From: Stutzerimonas degradans
GTDB lineage: Bacteria > Pseudomonadota > Gammaproteobacteria > Pseudomonadales > Pseudomonadaceae
DNA length: 64,000 bases
Direction of reading: 5' to 3'
Assembly (NCBI RefSeq): GCF_024448505.1
Contig: NZ_JAMOHV010000005.1
Span: 186,001-250,000 of the forward strand
Shown: positions 49,054-57,336 of the stretch, piece by piece
Layout: each line of letters opens with the position of its first letter
Numbering within the stretch: the first letter of the stretch is position 1
The notes under the pieces: generated by a model
Seen by the model: the letters and a program-made list of their open reading frames with translations, nothing else
What the model was told of the DNA's origin: nothing
Database searches by the model: none
Program-made: the position numbers and the translations under genes

Positions 49054-50802
49054 ATGGGGCGTCCTGAGGAGTTCGGCGATCTGTTCGATGCCGCTACGCG
49101 CAATACTCCGGTTCCGGCACCTGTGCCCGAAAGCCCGAAGCAAATAGTGTTAAAAGCCGCTTCACCGGTGCTACGGCCATTGCTCAATGATGACCTTCCC
49201 AGGCTGACGCAGCTGCTGGTCGAGTTCGAACGGCACAGGCAATCGGCACGTCGGGTAGATGGCTCTATCATCGGAACCGGTGAAGCCGATTTCACCAAGG
49301 GCAATACGACGTACACCCTCAACTACAGGGATAAGACCTTTCTGCTTGTCGATGTTCCGGGGATTGAGGGTGATGAGGCGCGGTACGTTGACGAGGTTCG
49401 CAAGGCGATTGCCAGGGCGCATCTGGTTTTCTACGTCAACGGAACGCACAAAAAACCGGAAAGGGCCACGGCAGAAAAGATCCGCTCGTATCTACGTCGC
49501 GGTACGAAAGTCTGCCCCCTATTCAATGTGCGCGGCAGTGCCGATGCGTATGAATTCGAGGAGGATCGTCTTTCACTGGCGCAGCAGGGTGGAGCTGGCG
49601 CTGCGTTGGAGCAGACGGTTGAAGTACTGGAGTCGGTGTTAGGAACAGAGGTTCTGCTGTCGGGCCATTGCGTACAGGGTTTGCTGGCCTTCTCTTCGCT
49701 GGCCTACGACGCGAAGACGGCCAGTACAACCATTGATCCCACCCGTAATCGTGACCTAGTCATTCAGCAGCGCAATTACCTGAAGTACTTCGGTTCGACG
49801 AGGCAAATGTATGAATTCAGCCAGATAAAGGCTGTCGCTCAAGTCCTGCATAGCAGAATCGATACGTTTAGAGACGACATTGTCGAAAGCAACAAAATCA
49901 AGGTGAGAGAGTTGCTTGCCGAGAACTTGACCGTTCTCCATGAATGCCTGAATGGGCATCGGGCCTTCATGCTCAGCATTGAGCCCGAGTTCGAAAAATG
50001 CCGCTCTGCCTTTGATGAATCGCTCAAGAGCTTCAAGCGACTGGTCTATGCCGGCCGAAAAACTATGTGGATTGGGCTGTTTAACGATCTGATTGATAGG
50101 TCTGACGAAATTGTCGCCGAGCACTTCGGTGAGGGTGAGCGTATCCAGGATGAGATCGGTCGAGCCTACAGGAAACTCCAGAAGGATGCTGCCAAGGGGG
50201 TGGAAAAAAATCTGGTTGAAAATGTTGAGCAGTTGCAGCAACTGCTTCAGCAGGCAATGACACGTTTGATTGAGGATGTTCAACGTGTTGAGTTTCAACA
50301 ACGTGTGGATCTTAAGGCGGGCCACAAGTGGGCACTAGAGAGCAAAGACGACTTGGGTTGGGGACTCGGGCTCCTTGATTTTGGTTCGATGGCCTTTCAG
50401 ATCGGCAGCTATGCGATGGCCGGTTTCGGTATTGGTAGCGCTTTTCCGGGAGTAGGCAATGCAATCGGGGCGGCAGTAGGTGCGGCGATTGGACTGCTCA
50501 TGAGTCTGGTGAGCTTGTTTGGCGGCAAGGACAAACGCATCAGAAAGGCCCAGTCGCAGGTGAGAGAAAAGATTGAGGAAGTTCAGGACGAAGTCCTGCA
50601 GGGGCTAGAAAAGGAGGTTGAAAGTCTCGTAGTCACAATCGAAGGCGCCTTCTACAAGGACATGCTTTCCCAGGTAGATGATCTGTATGACAGCTTGCGT
50701 CGGCCAGAGAAGATACTCGAAAAACAGATCGCGATGATGACAAAGTTAAAAGAAAACTTAGAGAAGATGCCATATGGAACAATTCAAGCAGTTCAATATT
50801 GA
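49054..50802 (+). CDS. Dynamin-like protein lacking G1 (LeoB/LeoC-like)
   Basis: A 582-residue protein. The G3 motif LLVDVPGIEGDEARYV is at about residue 97 and a degenerate G4 region is in PLFNVRGSADAY near 155, but no P-loop precedes them. A long helical part (about 230-430) is followed by a hydrophobic hairpin GFGIGSAFPGVGNAIGAAVG near 455-495, a likely membrane paddle, and a last helix. This fits a bacterial dynamin working with the preceding gene. It overlaps the next gene by 29 bases. Confidence 0.78.
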   Translation: MGRPEEFGDLFDAATRNTPVPAPVPESPKQIVLKAASPVLRPLLNDDLPRLTQLLVEFERHRQSARRVDGSIIGTGEADFTKGNTTYTLNYRDKTFLLVDVPGIEGDEARYVDEVRKAIARAHLVFYVNGTHKKPERATAEKIRSYLRRGTKVCPLFNVRGSADAYEFEEDRLSLAQQGGAGAALEQTVEVLESVLGTEVLLSGHCVQGLLAFSSLAYDAKTASTTIDPTRNRDLVIQQRNYLKYFGSTRQMYEFSQIKAVAQVLHSRIDTFRDDIVESNKIKVRELLAENLTVLHECLNGHRAFMLSIEPEFEKCRSAFDESLKSFKRLVYAGRKTMWIGLFNDLIDRSDEIVAEHFGEGERIQDEIGRAYRKLQKDAAKGVEKNLVENVEQLQQLLQQAMTRLIEDVQRVEFQQRVDLKAGHKWALESKDDLGWGLGLLDFGSMAFQIGSYAMAGFGIGSAFPGVGNAIGAAVGAAIGLLMSLVSLFGGKDKRIRKAQSQVREKIEEVQDEVLQGLEKEVESLVVTIEGAFYKDMLSQVDDLYDSLRRPEKILEKQIAMMTKLKENLEKMPYGTIQAVQY

Positions 50803-52516
50803 AAAGCAGGCTGCCATCGATACGCTCGAAAATCTCCGCGAAGTCGTGGTTGAGCTTGGCAAGGTTGGCATCGATGTAGACGACGATCTTCAAAAGATTG
50901 CTTCGGCCCTGCAGTCTGTTCGGTCCGATGTGCTCCGAGTTGCATTGCTCGGGGCGTTTTCCGATGGGAAAACCAGCGTCATCGCCGCTTGGCTTGGGAA
51001 GGTGATGGATGACATGAAAATCGACATGGATGAGTCTTCCGACCGCCTGGCGATTTATAAGCCCGAGGGTTTGCCGGACAAGTGTGAGATCGTCGATACA
51101 CCCGGTCTCTTTGGCGATAAGGAAAAGAATATTGATGGGGAGCAGGTGATGTATGAGGACGTCACCAAACGTTACATATCCGAGGCTCACCTTGTTCTGT
51201 ACGTGGTGGATGCGACCAATCCTTTGAAGGACAGTCACACCGATATAGTCAGGTGGGTACTGCGCGACCTCAACAAGCTGACCTCGACCGTGTTCGTGAT
51301 TAACAAGATGGACGAGGTTACGGATCTCACCGAGCAGGCTCTGTTCCAGGAACAGGCCGTCATAAAAAAAGACAACCTCAAGGCGAAGCTGCAGAGAGCT
51401 GCGAACCTCAGTCCTGACGAGATGGCTCGCCTAAACATCTGTTGCATTGCCTCCAACCCAAATGGCCGCGGCCTGAATTTCTGGTTCGGTAAGCCCGAGC
51501 AGTATGAAAGTCGTTCCCGAATAAACGATCTCAAGGCTGTGACCGGTCAGATTCTTAAAACGAACGTGCCCGAAGTGCTTATTGCTAAGACGGGACTGGA
51601 CGTCGTCAGGGATCTGGTGGGCCAGAGAGTGGCCTATGCAGAAGGTCAGTTGATGGAGTTGGAGGTTTTTGCTAAGCAGAATGAACAGGAGTCTGCTCGC
51701 ATCAGGGACGATATCAGCCAAGGAAGACGCGAGGTAAAGCGTTTGGCCGGAGAAGCCTTCAACGAGCTTCGGGGGCTCGAAAGTCGTTTGCTAGGGCGGC
51801 TGCGACCGCTGGCGCTCGAGGATATTCGGGGCTTTCTCGACGACGAGATTGGTTATTCTGAACAAGGCGCAGGGTACATATTGCATGGTCAAATCAAGAC
51901 CGTGATCGACAGGTTCTTCGACATGTCGTCTGCTGTGACCAGCCGCCTTTCGCGGGATATTGGAAGCCAGCTCAACTCAAGCGAGAGCTTTGTCAGCTCC
52001 ATGGGGCAGGGCGCACTCAAATCATTGGGCGGAGCCGCAAAGAGCCTTGCAGGCGTAAGCCCTGAGGCTATCAAGGCCACCATATTTGTCGCACGCGACA
52101 CACTCGGCAAGCTGACGGGTTACGTCTATAAATTCAAGCCGTGGGAAGCAACAAAGCTAGCGGGGAATATCTCCAAGTGGGCGGGGCCGGCGGGCGCGGC
52201 CTTTACGCTTGGGGCAGATCTTTACGGAGCCTATAAGGAGCGTGAACTAGAGCAAGAGCTTTTGCAGACAAAGGCTTCGATTGCCGAACTAATCAAGGAT
52301 GCTTTCAAAGACATATATGATGTGCTTGGTAACGATGAGCGAGTGTTTGAATTCTTCGCTCCACAGATCAAACAGTTCGAGAAAATCGTCGCGGAAATAG
52401 ACGGAAAGAGCGATGAAATACGGGCCAGCAGGGAGAGAGTCAGGCTTGTTCAGCAGAAACTCAAGGCCCTGGAGCTTCCGGGGACCGTCGCGAGACCTGC
52501 TCTAGCTTCCGTATAG
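50774..52516 (+). CDS. leoA: Bacterial dynamin-like GTPase, LeoA-like
   Basis: A 580-residue GTPase with G1 LLGAFSDGKTSVIA (about residue 57), G3 VDTPGLFGDKE (about 107) and G4 VINKMDEV (about 175). The helical stalk region follows, with a hydrophobic segment (KWAGPAGAAFTLGADLYGAY) near residue 470. LeoA of enterotoxigenic E. coli and the Eleos defence system pair such a protein with LeoBC, as seen here. It likely binds or remodels membranes when phage infects. The start overlaps the upstream gene, which implies coupling. Confidence 0.7.
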   Translation: MEQFKQFNIEKQAAIDTLENLREVVVELGKVGIDVDDDLQKIASALQSVRSDVLRVALLGAFSDGKTSVIAAWLGKVMDDMKIDMDESSDRLAIYKPEGLPDKCEIVDTPGLFGDKEKNIDGEQVMYEDVTKRYISEAHLVLYVVDATNPLKDSHTDIVRWVLRDLNKLTSTVFVINKMDEVTDLTEQALFQEQAVIKKDNLKAKLQRAANLSPDEMARLNICCIASNPNGRGLNFWFGKPEQYESRSRINDLKAVTGQILKTNVPEVLIAKTGLDVVRDLVGQRVAYAEGQLMELEVFAKQNEQESARIRDDISQGRREVKRLAGEAFNELRGLESRLLGRLRPLALEDIRGFLDDEIGYSEQGAGYILHGQIKTVIDRFFDMSSAVTSRLSRDIGSQLNSSESFVSSMGQGALKSLGGAAKSLAGVSPEAIKATIFVARDTLGKLTGYVYKFKPWEATKLAGNISKWAGPAGAAFTLGADLYGAYKERELEQELLQTKASIAELIKDAFKDIYDVLGNDERVFEFFAPQIKQFEKIVAEIDGKSDEIRASRERVRLVQQKLKALELPGTVARPALASV

Positions 52517-52691
52517 TGTCGGTGCCGATATGGCCCGTGGCTGGGTCGTATCGGTTATCCAGTCATGCTAGGCCGACCTATCTTCTGCATCGGCGGCCAG
52601 TATGCCTCGGTTTCGAAAATACGCATGGGTGCCGTCTGCACGCTTTATCACGCCCACGTAATGCGAACGCGCAAAAAAAAGATGCCGCGGT

Positions 52692-52723
52692 TAGCGTGAG
52701 CAACCGAGCGGCTGCTCACGCTA
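52692..52723. repeat. Perfect 11-bp inverted repeat
   Basis: TAGCGTGAGCA and TGCTCACGCTA with a ten-base loop, between the dynamin operon and the converging radC gene. There is no T run, so it may be a factor-dependent terminator or a protein site. The rest of this 290-base gap shows no convincing gene. Confidence 0.6.
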
Positions 52724-52810
52724 GTTCATCCAGAATTCCGAATCGCTGTTGGGCTGGCACACGACCGACCCAAGGTACTGCCGGAAGCGCCGTATTGGAT
52801 TCGGTTGCTC

Positions 52811-53308
52811 TTATAAGCAGCCCTGTTCCGCAAGCGACACGCAGCCTTCCTGGCTGACGACGACGTGATCCAAAGTTCGCACCCCGACCAGACTCAGCGC
52901 TTCCTTTAGATTGATGGTCAGCGCGCGATCCGCCTGGCTAGGTTCGGGATCGCCGGAAGGATGGTTGTGAACCAGGATCATGGCAGCAGCGTTGTGCTCC
53001 AGAGCAATCTTGACGACTTCCCTGGGGTAGACGCTTGCACCATCCAAGGTGCCCCTGAACAGCTCGTGGAAGGCAATGACCCGGTGCTTGCTGTCCAGCA
53101 TCAGCAGAGCGAAGACTTCGTATTCATAGGCCTCCAGCAAGGCCTGCAGGTGGCTGAATACATCCCGTGGCGCGGTCAGTTGTCGTCCCCGGCGCAGGCG
53201 TAAGCTGGCCAGCTGTTTGGCCATCAGCAGGATGTCGGCTTCGGTGACCGGCGATTCGATCAGGTAGGTGCCAGCGGTCTCGCCGGCCTTGATTTTGTGC
53301 AGTCTCAT
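52811..53308 (-). CDS. RadC-like JAB-domain protein
   Basis: About 165 residues. The JAMM metalloprotease-like motif is in ILVHNHPSGDPEPSQAD, preceded by YEVFALLMLDSKHRVIAF. Such proteins are common in mobile elements; the name RadC reflects homology, and a DNA-repair role is not established. ATG 53308 with AAGGAG upstream is preferred to 53344, which overlaps the upstream gene's stop. Last gene of the leftward block. Confidence 0.85.
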   Translation of the reverse strand: MRLHKIKAGETAGTYLIESPVTEADILLMAKQLASLRLRRGRQLTAPRDVFSHLQALLEAYEYEVFALLMLDSKHRVIAFHELFRGTLDGASVYPREVVKIALEHNAAAMILVHNHPSGDPEPSQADRALTINLKEALSLVGVRTLDHVVVSQEGCVSLAEQGCL

Positions 53309-53336
53309 CATCAGCTCCTTTGGCAGGGTGGTCAGC

Positions 53337-54239
53337 TCAGGCATTCAGGGATTGGTGCTGGGCTTCTAGCTTTTCAGCCAGGCTGGGCTTGCCCGAGGGG
53401 TGAGTGGTGGATCTAGAGCGGTGCTCATCGCTGCTGCTTTCAGCGGGGAAGAACTCCTCGACGATGGCGCCGACGTCTTCCTCGCTGTCCTCGAAGGCGC
53501 CGTTGCCGAAACCGCGCTTTGCCGCTTCGTCTAGCGCGTTCTGATCGAAACCCGCCGCTTGCCGCTGTTCATCGAGCTCACCGGCCAAGCGCAGCGCCTC
53601 AGTCATGTCCATGCAGCTGCGTACTGTCAGGTCGGTGTAGAAGATCGGCGTGCCGTGGCTCTGGCGAGTGGACTTGCCGCGTAGTCGCAGCTCTAACGGC
53701 AGGCAAGCCAAGCGGTTGCCGGAGATGGCCTGGAAGTAGTGAAGGCGAGCGGCCAGGGTGCGGATACTGTTGAAGCCGGTGGTGCGGAACACAAAGCTGC
53801 CCAGCGGATCCTCGTCGCCAATGACCACGTTCAGCCGGCCATACGGCTTGCAGGCACCGCCTTTAGCCAGCGAGCAGGCATCCGGTGAAGGGCAGGGCAG
53901 TACCTGCATGCCGTCCTGGTTAACCCGCTTGCAGGTCTCGCCATTGCCTACGCAAACGGGGCGACCCGATTGCCGGTCAAAAAGTGTGTAATCCGCTCGG
54001 AAATTCAGCTCCGGTTCATTGAACAAAAGACGTACCGGAATGCTGCGCAGCTTGTCGTCTTTACCTTGGCGCAGCTCATCATTGAGCGGATGCACTAGCC
54101 AACCGTCGCGGCTCTGTACCTGGGAAGTGATGGTGAATTGATCGTCCTTTTCCGGCAGGCGCTTGCCGTTCTTTTCGATGACCTTGCCGATGGAAATCCG
54201 CCCGAGCACCGGCGGAGTAATAGCCAGACCTTTGAGCAT
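53337..54239 (-). CDS. Cys-rich metal-binding protein of the YqaJ/DUF932 block
   Basis: A 300-residue protein. The centre has a cysteine cluster (VCVGNGETCKR, VLPCPSPDACSL, GACKPYGRL; about residues 95-135) likely to hold a metal. The C-terminal 70 residues are low-complexity and charged. Island homologues are usually called hydrolase or metal-binding protein, but I see no catalytic motif. It sits between YqaJ and RadC in a conserved block, which hints at a recombination accessory role. ATG 54239 has CAGGAGAACCACC upstream. Confidence 0.75.
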   Translation of the reverse strand: MLKGLAITPPVLGRISIGKVIEKNGKRLPEKDDQFTITSQVQSRDGWLVHPLNDELRQGKDDKLRSIPVRLLFNEPELNFRADYTLFDRQSGRPVCVGNGETCKRVNQDGMQVLPCPSPDACSLAKGGACKPYGRLNVVIGDEDPLGSFVFRTTGFNSIRTLAARLHYFQAISGNRLACLPLELRLRGKSTRQSHGTPIFYTDLTVRSCMDMTEALRLAGELDEQRQAAGFDQNALDEAAKRGFGNGAFEDSEEDVGAIVEEFFPAESSSDEHRSRSTTHPSGKPSLAEKLEAQHQSLNA

Positions 54240-54257
54240 GGTGGTTCTCCTGGAAAT

Positions 54258-54298
54258 GAAAAAAGGCCAGCCACACAGCGCGAACTGCATGGGCTGGC
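54258..54298 (-). terminator. Terminator-like hairpin after the YqaJ gene
   Basis: On the minus strand GGCCAGCC pairs with GGCTGGCC across a 19-base loop, followed by six T. It sits between the YqaJ gene and the Cys-rich gene, so it may attenuate read-through. A run of nine G (plus strand, 54302-54310) flanks it. Confidence 0.65.
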
Positions 54299-54327
54299 CT
54301 AGGGGGGGGGTGATGAAGAGGTTGAAA

Positions 54328-55335
54328 TTAGCCGACCAAGAAACGCCGTGCGCCGGGTTTGATCAGCGAATATTTGGCTTTTAGGTGCGGTCTCTCCTTG
54401 AGTAGCCGGGCCACGTCGAAGCCGATGCTGTCTTTGGCTTTACGCCAACTGATGTATCCGCCGGTGAAATCAGCCCGACCCGCTTCGCCCATGGCCTGTT
54501 GCAGCATCTGCTTGAGCTGGGCTTCACGCTTTTCCTTATCGGCAATCGCTTGGCGCAGTGCTTTGAGCTCAATGTAAGCCGCTGACAATCCAGCATGACC
54601 GCTGAAATCAACGGTCTCGCCTGAATCCGTTGGAAACAGGCAGCGTAGAGCGGTCTCGGCCGAAGCTGAACCGTCAGCGGGTGGTGGGGTATCCGTTTCC
54701 ACGTACTGCCAGAAACGGTGTTCGAGCTCGATCAGGCGAGCAATCATCTGCTCATCTCGCTCAATGCGATGAATCTCCAGGTGTTGCCCACCGAGCACAA
54801 CCGCCACATCGGCAGCCTGCTTGCCTGTAACGGCGAGCTGGTGCATCACCTGCAACTGCACATATTCCGGCACGCCCTCTTTCCAGAGGCGTGCCCCGTT
54901 TATGCCGGCTGTCTTGCATTCGAGGATCTGCACGTCGTCGGCACCGATAACCTCTCGGTCTATATTGGCCAGCATCCAGGACAGCTCCGGATCAGGGTGC
55001 TGCAGTACGGCATTGACGCGGCGGACCTTGTTTTTGGTGCGCTTACTGTAGTGCCACGCCACAATGGGTTCCAAGACGTTGCCCCAGTACATTGGGCTGT
55101 CCTCATCATCAGGATCGGTTTTTGGCAGTCCGGTATCGCGTCCGGTCTTTTCCAGCCACAGCTCCAGCTGCGACTTGTAGGGGTTGAGGCCGACGGCTGC
55201 AGCTGCATCGGAACTGCCGATGCCTTGCTTGCGGATCTGCAGCCAGTCTTCGCGAGGCAATTCCTTGGTGCTGATCAGGCGTAGAGCTGGTCGGGAGTTG
55301 CTGGGGCTGCGGTTCAATGAAATGGCTGACATCAT
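54328..55335 (-). CDS. YqaJ-family viral recombinase (exonuclease)
   Basis: A 335-residue protein. REDWLQIRKQGIGSSDAAAAVGLNPYKS, cut short here, begins the YqaJ signature; WGNVLEPIVA and, after NIDREV, the LECKT metal-site segment follow, together an alpha-type exonuclease active site (E, D and ExK). Such nucleases pair with annealing proteins in phage recombination; no RecT-type partner is recognised here unless the neighbouring Cys-rich gene serves. AGGAG precedes the start; 55332 is an equally good start. Confidence 0.82.
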   Translation of the reverse strand: MMSAISLNRSPSNSRPALRLISTKELPREDWLQIRKQGIGSSDAAAAVGLNPYKSQLELWLEKTGRDTGLPKTDPDDEDSPMYWGNVLEPIVAWHYSKRTKNKVRRVNAVLQHPDPELSWMLANIDREVIGADDVQILECKTAGINGARLWKEGVPEYVQLQVMHQLAVTGKQAADVAVVLGGQHLEIHRIERDEQMIARLIELEHRFWQYVETDTPPPADGSASAETALRCLFPTDSGETVDFSGHAGLSAAYIELKALRQAIADKEKREAQLKQMLQQAMGEAGRADFTGGYISWRKAKDSIGFDVARLLKERPHLKAKYSLIKPGARRFLVG

Positions 55336-55351
55336 GCTTCTCCTGCAGACA

Positions 55352-55386
55352 TAAAAACGCCCAGCCAGCGTGAAGCTGACCGGGCG
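55352..55386 (-). terminator. Terminator-like hairpin after the DUF932 gene
   Basis: On the minus strand CGCCCGGTCAGC pairs (10 of 12) with GCTGGCTGGGCG, followed by TTTTT. It lies between the DUF932 and YqaJ genes, a second attenuator-like junction in this block. Confidence 0.65.
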
Positions 55387-55407
55387 ATACGGTTGAGATG
55401 GGGCGGG

Positions 55408-56376
55408 TTAGGCAGTGAGTTGCAGGGCTGCATCCAGGGCGCGTTGCTTGATCTGTGCGCCTTGGCCAAACCAAGCAGAATCCAGCCGGTATTCGGTGCT
55501 GCGTGCACGCCGCTCGTGATCTACGTATTCGGTCACGGCATTGAGCAAACCCCATGCAGTGCCTTTGGCCGACTCCAGCTGACTGCCCCGGCCACGGCCT
55601 TCGAACAGCTCCTGAACCTTGCGCAGGGCGCGCTCGTTGGGCAGCTGTTCAGGAAGCTGGCTGGTCGGACTGACCTCGCACATGACGTTAATAAAGAAGC
55701 CCATTGCCTCATGCCACTGCACCTTGCGCTCAGCCAGATGGCGCATGCGGTACATGAAGTCGTCCCATTGCGAGACGGCTATACCGAGCTGCTTCTTTAC
55801 CATATTCGGATCGAAGCGAGTGTTGTGCGGCACTTTGATCGCTCGGCTGGTGCTGTCCAGGGCGATGGTCAGGGTGTTGTTGCACACCACGCGAACAGTG
55901 GTCGGCGTTGCGGTGGTGGCCAAGGTACCGTCGCACGACGTAGCCAAAAGCAGATAGCCGTTGACCTGGTCGTTACGCTTGATCGCCGTGCCTTGCCCAG
56001 TGCGTGCAAGCGCCCAGAACTTGCGCCCACCCTTGAGCACACCAGCGGTTTCCAGCTCGTAGCCGGAGACCTCGGTGAGATCCCGGTAGAACTCCAGTAC
56101 CTCGCGTGGCTGCACTGTTTGATAACGATTGGAGACCACCGAAAGCGGAGCCTTAGTATCTGAACGGTAGAGCACCTTCTGTTCCGGAAAGGAATGGATC
56201 GTGCCCAAGTGACCGATGGCATCCGATTTGAAGTGCACAGGGCTTTCCAGGATTTGCCAGTCCATGCCGGCTTCACGTTGCCAGATTTCAATAGGTTGTT
56301 TCTGCGGCAGGTTGTTGCCTAGGCCGTGCCAAGGGGTGGCGCCAGCGTAGGCCATGGCTTCGACGAGATGAGCCAT
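55408..56376 (-). CDS. DUF932 protein
   Basis: A 322-residue protein: MAHLVEAMAYAGATPWHGLGNNL and TTPTTVRVVCNNTLTIAL are typical of DUF932 (phage- and plasmid-borne; function unknown). AAAGGAG precedes the start. It heads the leftward block after the glycine-zipper gene. Homologues occur with YqaJ and RadC in many islands. Confidence 0.85.
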   Translation of the reverse strand: MAHLVEAMAYAGATPWHGLGNNLPQKQPIEIWQREAGMDWQILESPVHFKSDAIGHLGTIHSFPEQKVLYRSDTKAPLSVVSNRYQTVQPREVLEFYRDLTEVSGYELETAGVLKGGRKFWALARTGQGTAIKRNDQVNGYLLLATSCDGTLATTATPTTVRVVCNNTLTIALDSTSRAIKVPHNTRFDPNMVKKQLGIAVSQWDDFMYRMRHLAERKVQWHEAMGFFINVMCEVSPTSQLPEQLPNERALRKVQELFEGRGRGSQLESAKGTAWGLLNAVTEYVDHERRARSTEYRLDSAWFGQGAQIKQRALDAALQLTA

Positions 56377-56432
56377 TGCAGTACTCCTTTATGGTTTATA
56401 CGTCATAACGTTTCATTGATTGGTAAAGGGAG

Positions 56433-56768
56433 TCAGCGATCACTTTGTGTAAAAGCAGTGCCGCAGTGGTGACACTCATAATTGTCGAGTACGTGAGAAT
56501 CGATCTCCTCACCCATCTTGGCTCCGGCAAGGCCCCCGGCAGTTCCACCTGCCAGGCCACCTAGAATCGCGCCCGCTAGGCTTCCCAGCGTCATCCCTAC
56601 TGGACCAGCGAAAGCCCCAATAAGAGCGCCGCTTTTTGCACCGGCCATAGCGCCGGCTGCTCCGCTCGCTGTACCGCCAACGGCACCGACAGCACCGCCG
56701 ATCTTGCGACCATGATTGCGAGCCACGACTCGAAGAGAACCGCAGGAAGGACAGCAAATACTCATCAT
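56433..56768 (-). CDS. Glycine-zipper protein with flanking zinc-ribbon pairs
   Basis: A 111-residue protein. The two ends have CxxC pairs (CCPSCGS at residues 5-11; CHHCGTAF near 100), a split zinc ribbon. The middle (about 23-88) is Gly/Ala-rich with GxxxG steps (GGAVGAVGGTASGAAGA..., IGAFAGPVGMTLGSLAGAIL), forming membrane-prone glycine-zipper helices. A zinc ribbon whose two halves are joined by a membrane segment is an unusual layout. Start MMSICC with AGGAG upstream. Function unknown. Confidence 0.7.
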   Translation of the reverse strand: MMSICCPSCGSLRVVARNHGRKIGGAVGAVGGTASGAAGAMAGAKSGALIGAFAGPVGMTLGSLAGAILGGLAGGTAGGLAGAKMGEEIDSHVLDNYECHHCGTAFTQSDR

Positions 56769-56913
56769 TCAGACTCCTGTTCAAAAGAAGATACCCAAAG
56801 GTAGAAACGAGCCTTTCGTGCCCGTCTTCCTATGGGTAATACATCTCTTAAATCTTTTTGAATCAGGTTTGGCCTACAAAACTAGGAACTCACGGCTCTG
56901 AGGTTTGATGGCT

Positions 56914-56937
56914 ATTCCAGCTATTAGTAGCTGGAAT
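56914..56937. repeat. Perfect 10-bp hairpin upstream of alpA
   Basis: ATTCCAGCTA, loop TTAG, TAGCTGGAAT, between the leftward glycine-zipper gene and the rightward alpA gene. It could be an operator or a terminator. Confidence 0.55.
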
Positions 56938-56962
56938 GCTGTTTACCCTTTTCAAAATTCAT

Positions 56963-56980
56963 AACGTTAGGCAACGTTAG
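56963..56980 (+). repeat. Tandem AACGTTAG pair upstream of alpA
   Basis: AACGTTAG occurs at 56963-56970 and 56973-56980, ten bases apart (one helical turn), about 70 bases before the alpA start. A similar ATAACGTTTC lies before DUF932. A regulator site is plausible. Confidence 0.4.
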
Positions 56981-57050
56981 CTCATTTTTCTTTGGATCTA
57001 GATTCATGGCTTATAGGATCTGCGCAACCAATCAAAAGGAGAACGCAATT

Positions 57051-57287
57051 ATGTCCAGCAAAAGATTAGAGCCATTGGTAATGCTTCGTCTTAGAGATGT
57101 TTTAAATCGAACAGGACTTTCAAGGTCAACTATTTACAACAAGCTAGATGCAAGTTCACCGCACTACGATGAGAAATTTCCAAGGCAGGTGCGTGTTGGG
57201 AGTGGGGCAGTACGATGGATAGAATCCGAAATAGATTTATGGATTGAGAAGTGCATAGTTTCATCAAGGGAAAACGGTGCGCAATAG
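57051..57287 (+). CDS. AlpA-family regulator of the island core
   Basis: A 78-residue helix-turn-helix protein: LRLRDVLNRTGLSRSTIYNKLDA and VRWIESEIDLWIEKCI. It resembles AlpA of CP4-57-type elements, which activates the integrase gene. AAAGGAG lies upstream of ATG 57051; the longer frame is rejected. It sits at the start of the AT-rich core next to replication-like genes. Confidence 0.85.
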   Translation: MSSKRLEPLVMLRLRDVLNRTGLSRSTIYNKLDASSPHYDEKFPRQVRVGSGAVRWIESEIDLWIEKCIVSSRENGAQ

Positions 57288-57336
57288 ATTGCTATTGGGG
57301 ATGGGTAAGTAGGTCTAATGTCAACTGGAGAAAGGT

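Noticed and set aside
48447..50802. Reading the first two dynamin genes as one gene broken by a sequencing frameshift
   Set aside because: The stop and next ATG are normally placed, the first protein ends after a proper membrane helix, and LeoB/LeoC are known as separate genes.
52516..52857. A 113-residue rightward open frame after the dynamin operon
   Set aside because: It overlaps the radC end, has low-complexity codon use, no ribosome site and no recognised motif.
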